Positions 1 to 6,438 of a DNA stretch of 7,922 bases are shown here, piece by piece; within the stretch, counting starts at the first letter, position 1, and each line of letters opens with the position of its first letter. Origin of the DNA: an uncultured Verrucomicrobiales bacterium (GTDB lineage: Bacteria; Verrucomicrobiota; Verrucomicrobiae; Limisphaerales; CANJSG01); assembly GCA_946480965.1 (NCBI GenBank), contig CAMLMI010000214.1, forward strand, positions 1 through 7,922, in the 5' to 3' direction. The notes beneath the pieces were generated by a model, which saw nothing but the letters and a program-made list of their open reading frames with translations, was not told where the DNA came from and made no database searches. Position numbers and translations under genes: made by a program.

Positions 1-643
1 GGCAAAGGATCTGGATGACGCGCTCGATCTCGTTCTGGCGGCCGATGACGGGATCCATCTCGCCCTTGCGCGCGATTTCGGTGAGGTCGCGGCCGAAGGC
101 CTTGAGCGCTGGGGTCTTGACGTCGCCCTTCTTCTCGGATTTCTCGCCTCCACCGGCGGTTTCGGCGGCGGGCTGTTCTTCCTGGGCGGCGAAGTTCGGA
201 TCGAGCTCCTTCAGGATTTCCTGGCGGGTCTGCTCGATGTCCACATCGAGGTTCTTCAAGACGCGCGCGGCCACGCCGTCCCCTTCGCGGAGCAGGCCGA
301 GCAGGATGTGTTCGGTGCCGACGTAGGTGTGGTTCAGCGCCTTGGCTTCCTTGGCGGCGAGGGCCAGCACCTTCTTCACGCGGGGCGTGTAGGGGATGTT
401 GCCGACCATCTTCTGGTCGGGGCCGGTGCCGACCTGTTTCTCGACCTCCATGCGAACGGTCTCAAGGTCGAGGCCGAGCTTCTGAAGCACGTTCACCGCG
501 ACGCCCTGGCCGAGCTTGATCAGGCCGAGGAGCAGGTGCTCGGTGCCGACGAAGTTGTGGTTGAAACGGTCGGCTTCCTTGCGCGCCAACGCCAGGACCT
601 GTTGGGCCCGTGGCGTGAAATTGTTCATGGCTTCTTCGCTCAT
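1..643 (-). CDS. clpC: ATP-dependent Clp protease ATPase subunit ClpC (N-terminal part, cut by window edge)
   Basis: ClpC is an AAA+ unfoldase that delivers substrates to the ClpP peptidase in the cytoplasm. Only the first 214 residues of a protein usually near 810-850 residues are present; the frame stays open to base 1. Two Clp N repeats are visible, about residues 8-72 and 83-147. Each carries the GTEH-LLLGL signature, with glutamates at E35 and E111. In Bacillus subtilis ClpC the equivalent glutamates (E32, E106) bind phosphoarginine. A charged, Ala/Gly-rich linker (about 150-176) follows, then the start of the first AAA+ domain with the motif DPVIGR (197-202). Walker A would lie beyond the window. 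The ATG at 641-643 is preferred because residues 1-8 lead straight into the family start; an ATG at 626-628 (M6) is the alternative. Upstream there is only a weak GAG-type ribosome site. The gene begins 20 nt after mcsB, so it probably belongs to the same transcript. Confidence 0.95.
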   Translation of the reverse strand, partial: MSEEAMNNFTPRAQQVLALARKEADRFNHNFVGTEHLLLGLIKLGQGVAVNVLQKLGLDLETVRMEVEKQVGTGPDQKMVGNIPYTPRVKKVLALAAKEAKALNHTYVGTEHILLGLLREGDGVAARVLKNLDVDIEQTRQEILKELDPNFAAQEEQPAAETAGGGEKSEKKGDVKTPALKAFGRDLTEIARKGEMDPVIGRQNEIERVIQILC

Positions 644-663
644 ACTCTTGATGCAACCTGTGT

Positions 664-1773
664 TTACTCGGTCGGTTTGTCCAGCGAGCCTTCTCCGCCG
701 GGGGCGCGGCACTCGGGACGCGGCACGTTGGCCAGCCGCTCGCGCAGCATGTCGGCGCGGTGCAGGTCCCGCTCCTCCGCGTCCAGCTTGTCCGAAAACT
801 TCTTCCGCAGGTGCGCGGGCTGCGTGGTGATGAACAACTCGTCGATCAACGCGCGCTCGGCCGCTGGGAAATAGCCGTAATCGTAGCCCAGCCGCAGCAG
901 GGACAACAGGTTCATCGTCTCTTTCGAGGAAATGCTGTAGGCGTTGGAGAGGATTCCGTAGGCTCGGCCGACGTGGTTGAAGACGACCTTGGGCTTCTTC
1001 TCGAGGAGCGAGGCGCGGGCGTTCTCCTCGTGGTCGATGATCTGCGCGAGGACCTTTTCCAGGCGGGCGACGATGTCGAGCTCCGACTCCCCGAGCGTCA
1101 TCTGGTTGGATACCTGGAAGATGTTGCCCAGGGCTTCGGTGCCCTCGCCGTAGAGGCCGCGGACGGCGAGGCCGAGCTTGTTGACCGACTGGATGATCTG
1201 GTTGATCTGCTCGGCGAGGACGAGCCCGGGCAGGTGCAGCATGGCGCTGACGCGGATGCCGGTGCCGAGATTGGTGGGGCAGGCGGTCAGGTAGCCGAGC
1301 TCGCGGTTGAAGGCGTAATCGAGGGAGGCTTCGAGCTGGGAGTCCAACTCGTCGATGGCGGCCCAGGCCTGGCGCAACTGGAGGCCGGGCAGCAGGGCCT
1401 GCATCCGCAGGTGATCCTCCTCGTTGATCATCACGCAGAGGGACTCGGAGCGGTTGAAGATGACGCCGGAGCCGTGGCTCTTGGCGGCATGCTCGCGGCT
1501 GATCAGATGGCGCTCGACCAGCACCTGCTTGTCGAGCGCGGTGAGGTTCTCCATCGATTCGGCGAACCGCTGGCCCATCAGCTTGGCGGACTCCACTGCG
1601 GGCCTGAGCACCTCCAGCGCACGGACGCGCTCGGCCTTCTTGGCGAAACCGGGGAAAGTGTAGCCGTTGATGTTGCGGGCCAATCGGACCCGGCTGGAAA
1701 GGACGATTCGGTCGTTGGGACCCGTGCGGCGGGTGAACTCGGCGGGGGAGCTGAGAAAGGAATGGAGATCCAT
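664..1773 (-). CDS. mcsB: Protein-arginine kinase McsB
   Basis: McsB is a phosphagen-kinase-fold enzyme that transfers phosphate from ATP to arginine side chains, marking proteins for ClpC-ClpP. The product is 369 residues, close to the family's usual 350-365. Visible motifs are SSRVRLARN (26-34), NEEDH (117-121), CPTNLGTG around the active-site cysteine C165, VRGLYGEG with E210, and the RDxxRA motif at 335-340. These match the Geobacillus/Bacillus residues E121, C167, E212 and D338 with a constant offset of two, so the enzyme should be active and able to sense phosphoarginine through its allosteric pocket. The RDxxRA motif separates it from ordinary arginine kinases. The start chosen is ATG at 1771-1773, with a GAG about 9 nt upstream; a GTG at 1777-1779 overlapping the mcsA stop is possible. 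The C-terminal tail (about 351-369) is Pro/Gly/Glu-rich and looks unstructured. It lies between mcsA and clpC, as in Firmicutes operons, but no ctsR is present. Confidence 0.96.
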   Translation of the reverse strand: MDLHSFLSSPAEFTRRTGPNDRIVLSSRVRLARNINGYTFPGFAKKAERVRALEVLRPAVESAKLMGQRFAESMENLTALDKQVLVERHLISREHAAKSHGSGVIFNRSESLCVMINEEDHLRMQALLPGLQLRQAWAAIDELDSQLEASLDYAFNRELGYLTACPTNLGTGIRVSAMLHLPGLVLAEQINQIIQSVNKLGLAVRGLYGEGTEALGNIFQVSNQMTLGESELDIVARLEKVLAQIIDHEENARASLLEKKPKVVFNHVGRAYGILSNAYSISSKETMNLLSLLRLGYDYGYFPAAERALIDELFITTQPAHLRKKFSDKLDAEERDLHRADMLRERLANVPRPECRAPGGEGSLDKPTE

Positions 1774-1775
1774 GA

Positions 1776-2285
1776 TCACGTCTCGGCGGTCGAGGCCAGT
1801 TTCTCCTTCATCGCGTTCATCTCGTCGCGCAGGCGGGCGGCGGTCTCGTAGTCCTCCTGCTGGACGGCTTCCTTGAGCTTCTTGTCGAGGGTGGTGAGGC
1901 GTTCGGAGATGTCCACCTTGCGGCGCAACACGACGGGCACCTTGCCGGTGTGGTGGGTGCCCTTGTGCATGGTCTTGAGCAGAGACTCCAAGCCCTCGGA
2001 GAAGGTGTTGTAGCACTCGGAGCAGCCGAGGCGGCCGTTCTTCTTGAAGTCGGCCTGGGTGAAGCCGCAGCGCGGGCACTTCAGCTCCTCGCCCTCGCTG
2101 CCCTGGGCGATCTCCTGGCTGGCACCGAGCCCGAGCAGCAGATCCGCCAGCGAGAACCCGGCGGGATCGTTCACGCCCTTCTCTTTGGCGCAGGCCTCGC
2201 AGAGGTCCACCTTCTGCATCTTGTCCCCGACGATCTGGGTCAGGTGGACCTTGGCGACGTTCTGTTTGCAAACCATGCACTGCAT
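1776..2285 (-). CDS. mcsA: McsA, zinc-finger/UVR-motif activator of McsB
   Basis: McsA is the small zinc-binding partner that activates the arginine kinase McsB. The product is 169 residues with four CxxC pairs at C3/C6, C29/C32, C70/C73 and C88/C91. In the family these bind zinc in two sets. The C-terminal segment (about 133-163) has the charged helical hairpin pattern of the UvrB/UvrC (UVR) interaction motif, including EDYETAARLRDE. Length and domain order match B. subtilis McsA (about 185 residues). The ATG at 2283-2285 puts the first CxxC immediately at the N terminus, as in homologues. An upstream GTG at 2313-2315 would add 10 residues with no family match and overlap ilvE by 26 nt, so I rejected it. 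No good Shine-Dalgarno sequence precedes the ATG; it starts 4 nt after the ilvE stop, so translation is probably coupled. The stop codon is 2 nt before the mcsB ATG. Confidence 0.93.
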   Translation of the reverse strand: MQCMVCKQNVAKVHLTQIVGDKMQKVDLCEACAKEKGVNDPAGFSLADLLLGLGASQEIAQGSEGEELKCPRCGFTQADFKKNGRLGCSECYNTFSEGLESLLKTMHKGTHHTGKVPVVLRRKVDISERLTTLDKKLKEAVQQEDYETAARLRDEMNAMKEKLASTAET

Positions 2286-2289
2286 AAGT

Positions 2290-3162
2290 TCAACGGTATA
2301 TCGGCTCCCCGACACGCTGGGTCAAGGCGCGGAACTCGCCGACCAGCTTCTTGGTGATCGGTCCGGGCTGGCCCGTGCCGATGATCCGCCCGTCCACCTT
2401 GGTCACGGGGATGATCTCGGCGGCGGAACCGGTGAGGAAGCATTCGTCCGCGTTGAAGACGTCGTAGCGGGTCAGGTTCGGCTCCGAGACCTCGATGCCG
2501 CCCTGTTTGGCCAGCTCGATGACCGTGCCCCGGGTGATGCCGTAGAGCGCGCCGGCGGAGAGCGGCGGAGTGACCATTTTGCCGTCCTTGAGGAGGAAGA
2601 TGTTGTCGCCGGTGCATTCCGCGACGAAGCCCTCGGAGTTCAACATGATGGCCTCTTCTACGCCGGCGTTGTTCGCCTCGATCTTGGCCAGGATGTTGTT
2701 CAGGTAGTTGAGCGACTTGATCGCCGGGTTCAGCGCGCTGTGGAGATTGCGCACCGTGGGAACGGTGACGATGGCCATGCCCTTCTCATACATTTCGGCC
2801 GGGTAGAGCTGGATGGTGCCGGCGATGACGATGACCGAGGGCTTCTTGCAGCGGTTGGGGTTTAGCCCGAGCGTGCCGACGCCGCGGCTGACGATGAGGC
2901 GGATGTAGCCGTCGCGGATGTCGTTGGCGGCGCAGGTGTCCACGACCGCCTTGCAGATCTCCGCGTGGGAGAGCGGGATGTCGAGCAGGATGGCCTTGGC
3001 CGAGTAGAACAGCCGGTCGATGTGCTCCTTGAGCTTGAACACCCGGCCGTTGTAGGCGCGGATGCCCTCAAAGATGCCGTCGCCGTAGAGAAAGCCGTGG
3101 TCGAACACGGAAACCTTCGCGTTCGCTTCGTCGTAGAACTGACCGTCGATGTAGATCTTCAT
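2290..3162 (-). CDS. ilvE: Class IV branched-chain amino acid aminotransferase
   Basis: This is a pyridoxal-phosphate aminotransferase of fold type IV, most likely the branched-chain enzyme that interconverts valine, leucine or isoleucine with their 2-oxo acids using glutamate/2-oxoglutarate. The protein is 290 residues. Visible family landmarks are VFDHGFLYGDGIFEGIRAY (19-37), the catalytic lysine K149 in AIKSLNYLNNILAK, E182 in the PLP-binding stretch VAECTGDNIF, GITRG near 208-212 and the late LTGSAAEI segment (243-250). The overall pattern resembles the IlvE type found in archaea and many bacteria. D-amino acid transaminase has a very similar fold and motifs, so substrate specificity is not proven. 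I chose ATG at 3160-3162, where the family's KIYIDG start begins; the frame is open further upstream into the gltX terminator, which argues against a longer protein. No Shine-Dalgarno is evident. It is the first gene of a tight cluster with mcsA, mcsB and clpC. Confidence 0.9.
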   Translation of the reverse strand: MKIYIDGQFYDEANAKVSVFDHGFLYGDGIFEGIRAYNGRVFKLKEHIDRLFYSAKAILLDIPLSHAEICKAVVDTCAANDIRDGYIRLIVSRGVGTLGLNPNRCKKPSVIVIAGTIQLYPAEMYEKGMAIVTVPTVRNLHSALNPAIKSLNYLNNILAKIEANNAGVEEAIMLNSEGFVAECTGDNIFLLKDGKMVTPPLSAGALYGITRGTVIELAKQGGIEVSEPNLTRYDVFNADECFLTGSAAEIIPVTKVDGRIIGTGQPGPITKKLVGEFRALTQRVGEPIYR

Positions 3163-3170
3163 TCGCCGCG

Positions 3171-3194
3171 CGGAAACTACGGGAAAGGTTTCCG
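3171..3194 (-). promoter_or_regulatory. Palindrome just upstream of ilvE (possible operator or leader hairpin)
   Basis: A perfect 7-bp inverted repeat (CGGAAAC and GTTTCCG) is separated by 10 nt and ends 8 nt before the ilvE ATG. It lies in the only gap long enough to hold the promoter of the ilvE-mcsA-mcsB-clpC cluster. It could be a regulator binding site or an mRNA hairpin that affects initiation, since no Shine-Dalgarno sequence is visible there. A weak promoter-like pair overlaps it (TTGCAG, then TAGTTT 18 nt later), but it matches consensus poorly. A repeat of this size can arise by chance. Confidence 0.25.
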
Positions 3195-3229
3195 GCGCTG
3201 CAACTGGCGAGTGGAACGGGCTGATGGAC

Positions 3230-3266
3230 GGAAACAAAACGGGACCGGAGGTTGATCCGGTCCCGT
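3230..3266 (-). terminator. Rho-independent terminator of gltX
   Basis: Positions 3239-3249 and 3256-3266 form a perfect 11-bp stem with a 6-nt loop, GC-rich at its centre (GGGACCGGA/TCCGGTCCC). Read on the minus strand, it lies 24 nt after the gltX stop codon and is followed by the U-rich run GTTTTGTTTC (3240-3231). This is a textbook intrinsic terminator. It separates the upstream transcription unit ending in gltX from the ilvE-mcsA-mcsB-clpC unit. Confidence 0.88.
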
Positions 3267-3290
3267 CGAACGCCCAGCAGGATGGCTGGC

Positions 3291-4637
3291 CTATCCGATC
3301 TTGGCGATGGCCGCATCGAGGCGCTTCAGCACGCGCTCCTGGCCCAGCGCCTCCAGCAGATGATAGAGGCTCGGACCGACGGTCTTGCCGGTGGCGGCGA
3401 GGCGGGTCGGATGCACCAGGACGCCGGTCTTCACGCCGGTTTCGGTGGCGACGGATTTGAGGGCGTTTTCCAATCCGGTGGCGTCAAAGGTGGCCAAGGC
3501 GGCGAAGACCTCGCGCAGCTTTTGCAACCGGGGCTTGTTTTCGGGGATCAAGCTCTTGGCCGCTCCAGCCGCGTCGTATTCGGTGACTTCGGTGAAGTAG
3601 AAACCACCAAAGGCCGGCAGCTCGGCGAAGTGTTTGATCTTCTCCTGACAGGTCTTGAGCGCGGCGCGGATGTAGTCCGGGGCGAAACCGTCCAGCGAGA
3701 TTCCGGCGCGGCCGAAGGCCTCGCGGGACAGCGCCTCGAAGCGCTCGGGCGACATCAGGCGGATGTATTCGCCGTTCACCCAATGCAGCTTGTCGAGGTC
3801 GAAGCCCGCGTTGTGGCGAAGGATCTGCGGCAGGTCGAAGAGCTGCACGACCTCGTCTCGGGAAATGATCTCGCGGTTCCCCTTGGGCGACCAACCGAGG
3901 AGGCTGAGGTAGTTGACCACCGCTTCCGGCGCGTAGCCTTCAGCCATGTAGCCGGTGAGCGAAGCGCCGGTGTCGCGCTTGCTCATCTTGGACTTGTCCT
4001 TGTTCAGGATGAGCGGGATGTGGGCGTATTGCGGGGGCTCGACGCCGAAGGCCTTGAAGAGAGCGATGTGCTTGGCGGTGTTGCTGAGATGGTCCTCGCC
4101 GCGGATCACGTGGGTGATCTTCATCTCCAGGTCGTCGATGACGTTGACCAAGTGGAAAACGGGTTTGCCGTCGCTGCGCACGATGACGAAATCGGGGTCC
4201 ATCTTCTCGCGGTCGGTCAGCTCGCGGGTGACGTTGCCAACGACGAGATCGGGAATGACCACGGGTTCGCGCTGCATCCGGAACTTCACGGCGCCTTCGT
4301 GGTCGTAGGCGAGGCCCTTGTCCTTCAGCTCCTGCACGCGCTTCTTGTAGATCTCCGAGCGGACGGACTGGAAGTAGGGGCCGTAGTCGCCCTTGCTGGG
4401 GCCCTTGTTGTCGCCGGTCAGCGGACCTTCATCCCAATCCAGGCCCAGCCAGCGCAGACCGTTGAGGATGACATCGACGGCTTCCTGGGAATTGCGGGCG
4501 TCGTCCGTGTCCTCGATGCGGAGCACGAAGGTGCCTCCGGTGTGGCGGGCGTAGAGCCAGTTGAACAGGGCGGTGCGGGCGCCTCCGATGTGGAGGTAGC
4601 CGGTGGGGCTGGGGGCGAAACGGACGCGGACGCTCAT
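3291..4637 (-). CDS. gltX: Glutamate-tRNA ligase (GluRS), short form lacking the zinc-binding insert
   Basis: This class I aminoacyl-tRNA synthetase charges tRNA-Glu with glutamate for translation in the cytoplasm. The 448-residue protein has the GluRS N-terminal FAPSPTGYLHIGG stretch with the HIGH-type motif at 16-19, RIEDTD (40-45), VIRGEDHLSNT (178-187), and KMSKR at 217-221, followed by an alpha-helical anticodon-binding region. RIEDTD and the KMSKR version are typical of bacterial GluRS. Many bacterial enzymes are 465-500 residues long and carry a cysteine-rich zinc-binding insert in the acceptor-binding domain. Here the chain goes from KGLAY (107-111) almost directly to VKFRM, and the only cysteine in the protein is C330. 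A discriminating enzyme (Glu-tRNA-Glu only) versus a non-discriminating one cannot be decided by eye. The ATG at 4635-4637 gives the standard N terminus; the upstream sequence is A/T-rich with no clear Shine-Dalgarno. A strong terminator follows the gene. Confidence 0.96.
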   Translation of the reverse strand: MSVRVRFAPSPTGYLHIGGARTALFNWLYARHTGGTFVLRIEDTDDARNSQEAVDVILNGLRWLGLDWDEGPLTGDNKGPSKGDYGPYFQSVRSEIYKKRVQELKDKGLAYDHEGAVKFRMQREPVVIPDLVVGNVTRELTDREKMDPDFVIVRSDGKPVFHLVNVIDDLEMKITHVIRGEDHLSNTAKHIALFKAFGVEPPQYAHIPLILNKDKSKMSKRDTGASLTGYMAEGYAPEAVVNYLSLLGWSPKGNREIISRDEVVQLFDLPQILRHNAGFDLDKLHWVNGEYIRLMSPERFEALSREAFGRAGISLDGFAPDYIRAALKTCQEKIKHFAELPAFGGFYFTEVTEYDAAGAAKSLIPENKPRLQKLREVFAALATFDATGLENALKSVATETGVKTGVLVHPTRLAATGKTVGPSLYHLLEALGQERVLKRLDAAIAKIG

Positions 4638-4704
4638 GGTTTCAAAAATTGGGGGGAGACCTTGGCGTTCGGGTCGGGCGGAAGCAAGCCCGGCGCTGGA
4701 CGGC
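4638..4704. other. Short gap between the TPR-protein gene and gltX
   Basis: These 67 bp hold no credible terminator. A 5-bp CGGGC/GCCCG hairpin is present but has no U tract directly after it. No promoter pair close to consensus is visible on the minus strand. A short A/T-rich patch (about 4640-4650) precedes the gltX ATG. gltX may therefore be read through from the upstream exosortase/TPR genes or have a weak promoter of its own; the sequence does not decide. Confidence 0.4.
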
Positions 4705-6432
4705 TCAGTTGAGGATGAGCTTCATCTCTTCCCGGTTCAAACCAGAGTCGTCCAGGGAAGCCCGCAAGCGGGTATATTCCGAGACCCGGTCATTGGCCTT
4801 CATCACGGCGGCGGCCACGGCGCGCCACTGGGGGGGAAGGATGTTGACCTGGCTCTTGATCTCGTCGATCAGGGCCATGGCGCGTTTCGGCTCGCCGTTG
4901 CGCAGGTAACCGAAGGCGGTGAGCACGGTGAAGACGGGCTGGTCAGGGTGAAGCCGGGAGAGAGCGGTGGCGGATTCCAGGGCCTGCCGCTGCTGCTGCT
5001 TGAGCAGGAGGTTCAGGTAGATCATGGAGGCGACGGCGCTGGGGTCCGAGCGGCCGGAGGCGTCAGTGACCCGAGCCAGGCGCACGGCGCATTGGCGGGC
5101 CAACTCGAACTGGGACAGGCTGCGAGCGATGCGGTAGGTTTGGCGGTTGGCTTCCCTGCCGAAGCGGTCATCGTTGAGGAAGGCGGAATAGGCCCGGAGC
5201 GCGACGTCCTTTCTGCCCATGCGTTCGGACTCGACCGCGACGATGCGCGCCTTCAACGGGTTGTTGGTGGTGGCGGTGACGAGGCGGGACCAGATTTCGT
5301 CGGCACGCTTGGCTTCGCCCTGTTTGGCCGCCATGTGGGCGCGGACGCAGTCAGCCACGACAGGATCGAGCGGGGAATTGGTCCGGACCAGGACCTGTTC
5401 GACCGTATTCCAGCGCTTCAACCCGATGAGGGAATCGATGTGGATGGAAAGCAGGGTGAGATTGGTGCCTGTGGCTTCCAGGGGCAGGAGGGAAAGGGCT
5501 TCGTCATGGGCGGACTTGGCGTTCAGCCAGGCGGCAACTTCGGAAAGGGTTTCGGTGTTGGTGCTGGTCAACGAGGAAACCACGGAGCGGATGACGGTTT
5601 CCTTGCTGCTGGGCTGGGCGATGATCTTGAGGTCGCCAACGAGGGTCAGGTCCTCCGTTTCCCGGCCTGCTTCGCGAATCCATTTCAGCATCTCGTCCGC
5701 TTCGCCCGGGTTCAGGTCACCGGTGGCCACGAGGGCTTTCCAGGCCTGGAAGCGCATCGAATTGGTGCGCTTGGCCAGATCCCAGAGCAGGCGTCGGCCG
5801 TCCAGTCGATCCTTGGAGGTGTCCTCGGTCGCGAGGAGGGAGCCGAGCTTGAACTGGATCTCGGCGTCCTCCGGCGCGCCCACGAGCGCGCGTTTGCCCA
5901 CGATCACCGCCATCTCACGGTCGCCCTTGAGGCGGAAGAGATCGGAGGCGAGCACGAGGGAGCGCGGCGGCGGGGGCTTGGTCATCATCAGATACGTCAT
6001 CTGCTCGGCCGCAATGTCGAGACGGCCGATGCGCAGGAGAAAATCGACGTAGTCCTGGCGCTCCTGGAGCGTCACGCCGGAGCGGCGGATGATGCCGTTC
6101 CAGAGCTCGTTGGCGCGGGCGACGCTGATCTTCTCCGAGGCGCGTGCGGTCTGTCTGCGATATTCCTGGCCCTTTGGGTTGAGCTGGCTGGCGAGCTGGT
6201 AGAACTCGATGGCCGCCTCCCAGTCCGCGGCGGCGAAGGCTTCGGCTCCGGCGGCGGCGAAGTGCCCGGCCCGCCAGACCTTGGCCTCGGCGTAGGCCGG
6301 GGGCACGGAGAAGTAGAGCACGACGACCATCACCGCGGTGACGGCGAGCCCGATGGACCAACCGATGATCCGGGAAACGATGTTGGCCTTGGGTTTCTGG
6401 GAGGCCTTTTCCGATTTGGCGGAGTTTTCCAT
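4705..6432 (-). CDS. Membrane-anchored periplasmic TPR-like protein next to exosortase, function unknown
   Basis: I do not recognise a named family for this 575-residue protein. The N terminus is basic (K6, K9, K13, K15, R21) and followed by one strong hydrophobic segment (about 22-43), so the rest should face the periplasm. An AYA sequence at 46-48 just after this helix could be a signal peptidase site, which leaves anchored versus secreted open. The rest is helical and rich in Ala/Leu with tetratricopeptide-like repeats: clearest at about 55-88 (an ADWEAAIEFYQLASQLNP pattern), then about 125-205, and again at 460-525. The middle (about 260-400) reads as degenerate helical repeats. No catalytic motif was seen. 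It starts 6 nt after the exosortase-EpsI stop, so the two are very likely co-transcribed and translationally coupled. TPR proteins are recurrent members of exosortase loci, but this one is not the long PrsT-type protein known from proteobacterial PEP-CTERM clusters. The ATG at 6430-6432 is the natural start, directly ahead of the basic n-region. Confidence 0.85.
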   Translation of the reverse strand: MENSAKSEKASQKPKANIVSRIIGWSIGLAVTAVMVVVLYFSVPPAYAEAKVWRAGHFAAAGAEAFAAADWEAAIEFYQLASQLNPKGQEYRRQTARASEKISVARANELWNGIIRRSGVTLQERQDYVDFLLRIGRLDIAAEQMTYLMMTKPPPPRSLVLASDLFRLKGDREMAVIVGKRALVGAPEDAEIQFKLGSLLATEDTSKDRLDGRRLLWDLAKRTNSMRFQAWKALVATGDLNPGEADEMLKWIREAGRETEDLTLVGDLKIIAQPSSKETVIRSVVSSLTSTNTETLSEVAAWLNAKSAHDEALSLLPLEATGTNLTLLSIHIDSLIGLKRWNTVEQVLVRTNSPLDPVVADCVRAHMAAKQGEAKRADEIWSRLVTATTNNPLKARIVAVESERMGRKDVALRAYSAFLNDDRFGREANRQTYRIARSLSQFELARQCAVRLARVTDASGRSDPSAVASMIYLNLLLKQQQRQALESATALSRLHPDQPVFTVLTAFGYLRNGEPKRAMALIDEIKSQVNILPPQWRAVAAAVMKANDRVSEYTRLRASLDDSGLNREEMKLILN

Positions 6433-6438
6433 GGTCGC

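Noticed and set aside
760..1851. Plus-strand open frame of 363 codons opposite mcsB.
   Set aside because: The composition is typical of an antisense frame and no motif is seen; McsB on the other strand accounts for the whole stretch.
1774..2280. Upstream extension of the mcsB frame through mcsA (169 extra codons).
   Set aside because: The extension is Arg/Gly/Pro-rich and out of frame with mcsA, while McsB homologues begin near the ATG at 1771-1773.
2320..2326. GGTCAAG heptad resembling half of a CtsR operator upstream of mcsA.
   Set aside because: It is a single imperfect half-site inside the ilvE coding region; CtsR sites are tandem heptads near promoters.
2044..2865. Plus-strand open frame of 273 codons across mcsA and ilvE.
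   Set aside because: It spans the junction of two real minus-strand genes and has no recognisable domain.
4664..4692. Short CGGGC/GCCCG hairpin between the TPR gene and gltX, considered as a terminator.
   Set aside because: The stem is only 5 bp and no U tract follows directly.
3252..4712. Plus-strand open frame of 486 codons opposite gltX.
   Set aside because: Antisense shadow of a clear GluRS gene with biased composition; it also runs through the gltX terminator.
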